Source: Bdellovibrionales bacterium
GTDB lineage: Bacteria; Bdellovibrionota; Bacteriovoracia; Bacteriovoracales; Bacteriovoracaceae
Length of the DNA: 7,041 nt
Assembly: GCA_030633015.1 (NCBI GenBank)
Contig: DAOVTR010000084.1
Span: forward strand, 1 to 7,041
Reading direction: 5' to 3'
The translations under genes were made by a program, and so were the position numbers. The notes beneath the pieces were generated by a model. That model did no database searches and was not told the origin of the DNA. It worked only from the letters and a program-made list of their open reading frames with translations. This document shows positions 5,148 to 7,041 of this stretch, piece by piece (position 1 is the stretch's first letter; each line of letters opens with the position of its first letter).

Positions 5148-6689
5148 TTGGAGAGTTTTAAACAGGTGGTTAATTTGTTTAAAAAAAAAGGAGGAGTTTT
5201 TAGATTTGGTACGCAGTTAGACTATTGGGGAGAGCAACTTCCACCCTTGTTGTTGCAAGGGCAGGGATATTCTACAGCAATAATAAATGTTGATGGTTCC
5301 GTTTTTTCAAAGGATTTAGTAAGTAGAAGAATGATTTTAGATATCTCTGGAGAATCATCGCTACACTTATGGACCGCCAATAAATATCGAGAGTTTGTCG
5401 GTCAAGGCGTTTTAGAAACAGGAGACATAAAAGGGGCTTACTATTTGAATGAAGCAGATGCAACCTTTGCTCTTTTTAGATATTATACCTCTCCATTAGA
5501 GTCTAAAGGAAAAATAAGAAAAATTGCATTTCATCGCGCTGTTGTAGGCAATTTTCCCAAAGGTTTTTTTAAAGATAAAATTGTGTTGGTGGGAGCTAAT
5601 TATCTTTCGCAAAAAGGAGATTACGTTTTAACTCCATTTGATAATGAAAATGCAAGAACTTCCAAACTTACAATGCATGCTCAAATAATTCAAAGCTTAA
5701 TTCAAAATAAAACTATTTATCCAATATCAAAACAAGTGACATATTTCTTATCTTTGATTTTGACATTGTTACTTTCAATTATTATATCTCGGTTAAACCC
5801 AGCAAAAGGACTTCTCATTACTTCATTTGTTATTGTTGGAATTTTTCTTATATCTTGGTTCTTGTTTTCCTTCTTTGGTCTTTGGGTTTATATGACTCAT
5901 TTGATTTTAACAGTTGCAGTCGGCTATTATATATTAGTGCCCGTGAGGGCCATTGTGGAATATCAGAGACGATTCGCCATTCAAGAAGAAGCAACGCTTA
6001 TTAAAAAAGTAGAAAATTTAAAACAAAATTTTATTTCGTTGATGAGCCATGATTTAAAAACGCCTGTTGCAAAGATTGCAGGAGTGGCAGACGTGTTGTT
6101 GCAGCAGTCAAAAGGTAATGAGATCATTTCAAAAGGACTCAGGGGAATTATTGATGCCACAAAAGAGTTAAATAGATTTATAACATCAATATTAGATCTT
6201 ACAAAAATCGAATCAAGAAATTTAAAATTAAATATTATATCAAAAGATGTGAATACAATTATTGAAACGGTGATTTCTGATCTTAAATATGAAGTTTCAA
6301 ATGAAGATGTGGTGATTGAATCTCAGCTGTCTCCGCTTTATCCCATAAAGATAGATGTTGATTTAACTAAAAGGGTAATTTCAAATTTGGTGGAAAATGC
6401 AATAAAATATTCAGGAAAAAATGCCAACGTTAATATTAAGACTTACGATGATGAAAAATGGGTCTACATAGAAGTTAGCGATAACGGAGTTGGTATTGCG
6501 GTTGAAGATTTAAAACACATTTTTGATAAATTTTATCGAGTTAAAAATGACGCAAGCCATACCATTAAAGGCACAGGCCTTGGTCTTTTTTTGGTTAAAT
6601 ATTTTGTTGAACTTCAAGACGGTAGAATAGATGTACATTCTACTGTAAATGAAGGAACGACTTTTAAAGTTAAGCTTAAAAATGTATAA
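5148..6689 (+). CDS. C-terminal part of the kinase: rest of CHASE2, three TM helices, HisKA and HATPase_c
   Basis: This is the longest open stretch downstream of the internal stop if translation restarted at the TTG at 5148 (513 residues). The kinase core is fully conserved. In full-length numbering these are the H-box LMSHDLKTP with phospho-accepting H415, the N-box NLVENAIKYS (N527, N531), the G1 box DNGVGI from D559, the F-box HIFDKFYR, and the G2 box GTGLGL from G589. VLVGANYL and TPFDNEN, with TMHAQIIQSLI, are the late CHASE2 motifs. A TTG with only GAGAG nearby is a weak start, and a product begun here would lack TM1 and the first part of the sensor. The frame is therefore more likely the 3' part of the larger gene than an independent one. 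The intact motifs argue for selection until recently. Confidence 0.55.
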   Translation: MESFKQVVNLFKKKGGVFRFGTQLDYWGEQLPPLLLQGQGYSTAIINVDGSVFSKDLVSRRMILDISGESSLHLWTANKYREFVGQGVLETGDIKGAYYLNEADATFALFRYYTSPLESKGKIRKIAFHRAVVGNFPKGFFKDKIVLVGANYLSQKGDYVLTPFDNENARTSKLTMHAQIIQSLIQNKTIYPISKQVTYFLSLILTLLLSIIISRLNPAKGLLITSFVIVGIFLISWFLFSFFGLWVYMTHLILTVAVGYYILVPVRAIVEYQRRFAIQEEATLIKKVENLKQNFISLMSHDLKTPVAKIAGVADVLLQQSKGNEIISKGLRGIIDATKELNRFITSILDLTKIESRNLKLNIISKDVNTIIETVISDLKYEVSNEDVVIESQLSPLYPIKIDVDLTKRVISNLVENAIKYSGKNANVNIKTYDDEKWVYIEVSDNGVGIAVEDLKHIFDKFYRVKNDASHTIKGTGLGLFLVKYFVELQDGRIDVHSTVNEGTTFKVKLKNV

Positions 6690-6690
6690 G

Positions 6691-6718
6691 TAGACATAGA
6701 ATTTCTATTTAATATTAT
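6691..6718 (+). promoter_or_regulatory. Possible promoter between the kinase and the response regulator
   Basis: TAGACA (6691-6696) and TATTAT (6713-6718) are 16 bases apart, each 5 of 6 to consensus. TAGACA is the same -35 hexamer as in the TIM-barrel gene promoter. It would give a leader of about 14 bases starting at the GGAGGG ribosome binding site. It could allow the regulator to be expressed independently of the interrupted kinase gene. A 6-bp inverted repeat, ATAGAA-T-TTCTAT (6696-6708), lies within the spacer. Confidence 0.3.
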
Positions 6719-6738
6719 TCAAATGGAGGGAGAAATTC

Positions 6739-7041
6739 ATGCATAAAGTTTTAGTTGTTGATGATGACAAGGTTTTGCAAGATTCAGTTAGACAGGCCTT
6801 AGAATATCATCATTTTTTAGTGGACGTAGCAGATAATGGCAAAGTTGCCGTCAGTGCTGTCTATCGAAAAAAATATGATCTGGTTGTTATGGATGTCAAT
6901 ATGCCAGAAATGGATGGAATAGAGGCATTAACAGAGATTAAAAAATATGATCCATCTGTGATTGTTCTTATTTTGACAGCTTATTCTAACGTCGGTGATG
7001 CAGTTAAGGCCGTTAAGGAAGGAGCTTATAATTATTTAGAA
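6739..7041 (+). CDS. Response regulator, receiver domain, likely NtrC-type (3' partial)
   Basis: The 101 codons present encode most of a receiver domain. They include the acidic pocket D8-D9-D10 after VLVV, the phospho-acceptor D52 in VVMDVNMPEMDG, T80 in LTAYSN, and GAYNYLE (95-101), where the window ends just before the expected conserved Lys-Pro. The phrases TAYSNVGDAVKAVKEGAYNYLE and MPEMDGIEAL are typical of NtrC/AtoC-type regulators, which carry a sigma54-activating AAA+ domain and a DNA-binding domain further on. That part lies outside the window, so the output is inferred. A strong GGAGGG (6725-6730) lies eight bases before the ATG. The gene follows the CHASE2 kinase by 49 bases and is presumably its partner. 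Confidence 0.85.
   Translation, partial: MHKVLVVDDDKVLQDSVRQALEYHHFLVDVADNGKVAVSAVYRKKYDLVVMDVNMPEMDGIEALTEIKKYDPSVIVLILTAYSNVGDAVKAVKEGAYNYLE

Larger units (their letters stand above)
4806..6689 (+). pseudogene. CHASE2-domain sensor histidine kinase interrupted by one in-frame TAG
   Basis: One reading frame of 627 codons runs from ATG 4806 to TAA 6689 with a single internal stop, TAG at codon 66. In order it encodes TM1 (about 18-34), an extracytoplasmic CHASE2 sensor region (about 35-305), three closely spaced TM helices (311-330, 336-356, 358-379), a short linker, and HisKA and HATPase_c domains. This is the standard CHASE2 kinase layout at normal length. The stop falls just after the conserved IVIITIDE strand; the codons after it (SDQYLGEKYPYTYATPERLI) continue the CHASE2 pattern in the same frame, so there is no frameshift. 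As read, only a 65-residue peptide with TM1 would be made. No ATG with a good Shine-Dalgarno follows closely. The gene may be recently inactivated, read through, or miscalled at one base. It starts seven bases after the M48-like gene and precedes a response regulator, so these three form a likely operon. Confidence 0.8.

Noticed and set aside
5272..5463. Minus-strand open frame of 63 codons
   Set aside because: It lies opposite the CHASE2 region of the kinase frame, which continues conserved family sequence; the minus product is low-complexity (Leu-rich) with no support.
6696..6708. ATAGAA-T-TTCTAT as a transcription terminator
   Set aside because: It is AT-rich with a one-base centre and has no following T run, so it would not form a stable terminator; noted only as part of the possible promoter spacer.

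Overview
This AT-rich window reads like a chromosomal segment from a Gram-negative bacterium. It has a signal-peptide-bearing outer-membrane beta-barrel protein, a lipoprotein with a lipobox, strong GGAGG-type ribosome binding sites and sigma70-like promoter elements. The low G+C, the CHASE2 sensor kinase beside an NtrC-like regulator and the many lineage-specific envelope proteins would fit a low-GC predatory bacterium such as Halobacteriovorax/Bacteriovorax (Bdellovibrionota). That placement is an inference and rests on no marker gene. No tRNA, rRNA, CRISPR array, insertion sequence or phage gene is visible.

Layout. The tail of an unidentified gene ends at 112. A monocistronic outer-membrane barrel gene (254-853) follows and closes with a clear intrinsic terminator (879-903). 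A small 2x[4Fe-4S] ferredoxin-like gene lies on the minus strand (902-1120) and is divergent from a two-gene plus-strand unit. That unit holds a four-helix membrane protein with a PilZ-like C-terminal domain (1221-1949) and a short lipoprotein (1963-2406). An unrecognised soluble protein (2482-3021) then converges, with a 4-base overlap of stop codons, on a minus-strand TIM-barrel protein of the endonuclease IV / sugar-phosphate isomerase superfamily (3018-3854). A compact divergent promoter region (about 3855-3988) separates that gene from the last cluster.

The last cluster is the most interesting part. It starts with a membrane protein that aligns with HtpX-type M48 metalloproteases but has lost the zinc-binding HExxH motif (3989-4798). 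Seven bases later comes a CHASE2 sensor histidine kinase (4806-6689) whose reading frame is intact from end to end except for one in-frame TAG at 5001-5003. Forty-nine bases after that begins a response regulator (6739 to the window edge). Together these look like a membrane signalling module: a protease-fold accessory protein, an extracytoplasmic sensor kinase and a regulator. The kinase is either recently inactivated, subject to readthrough, or affected by a single-base sequencing error.
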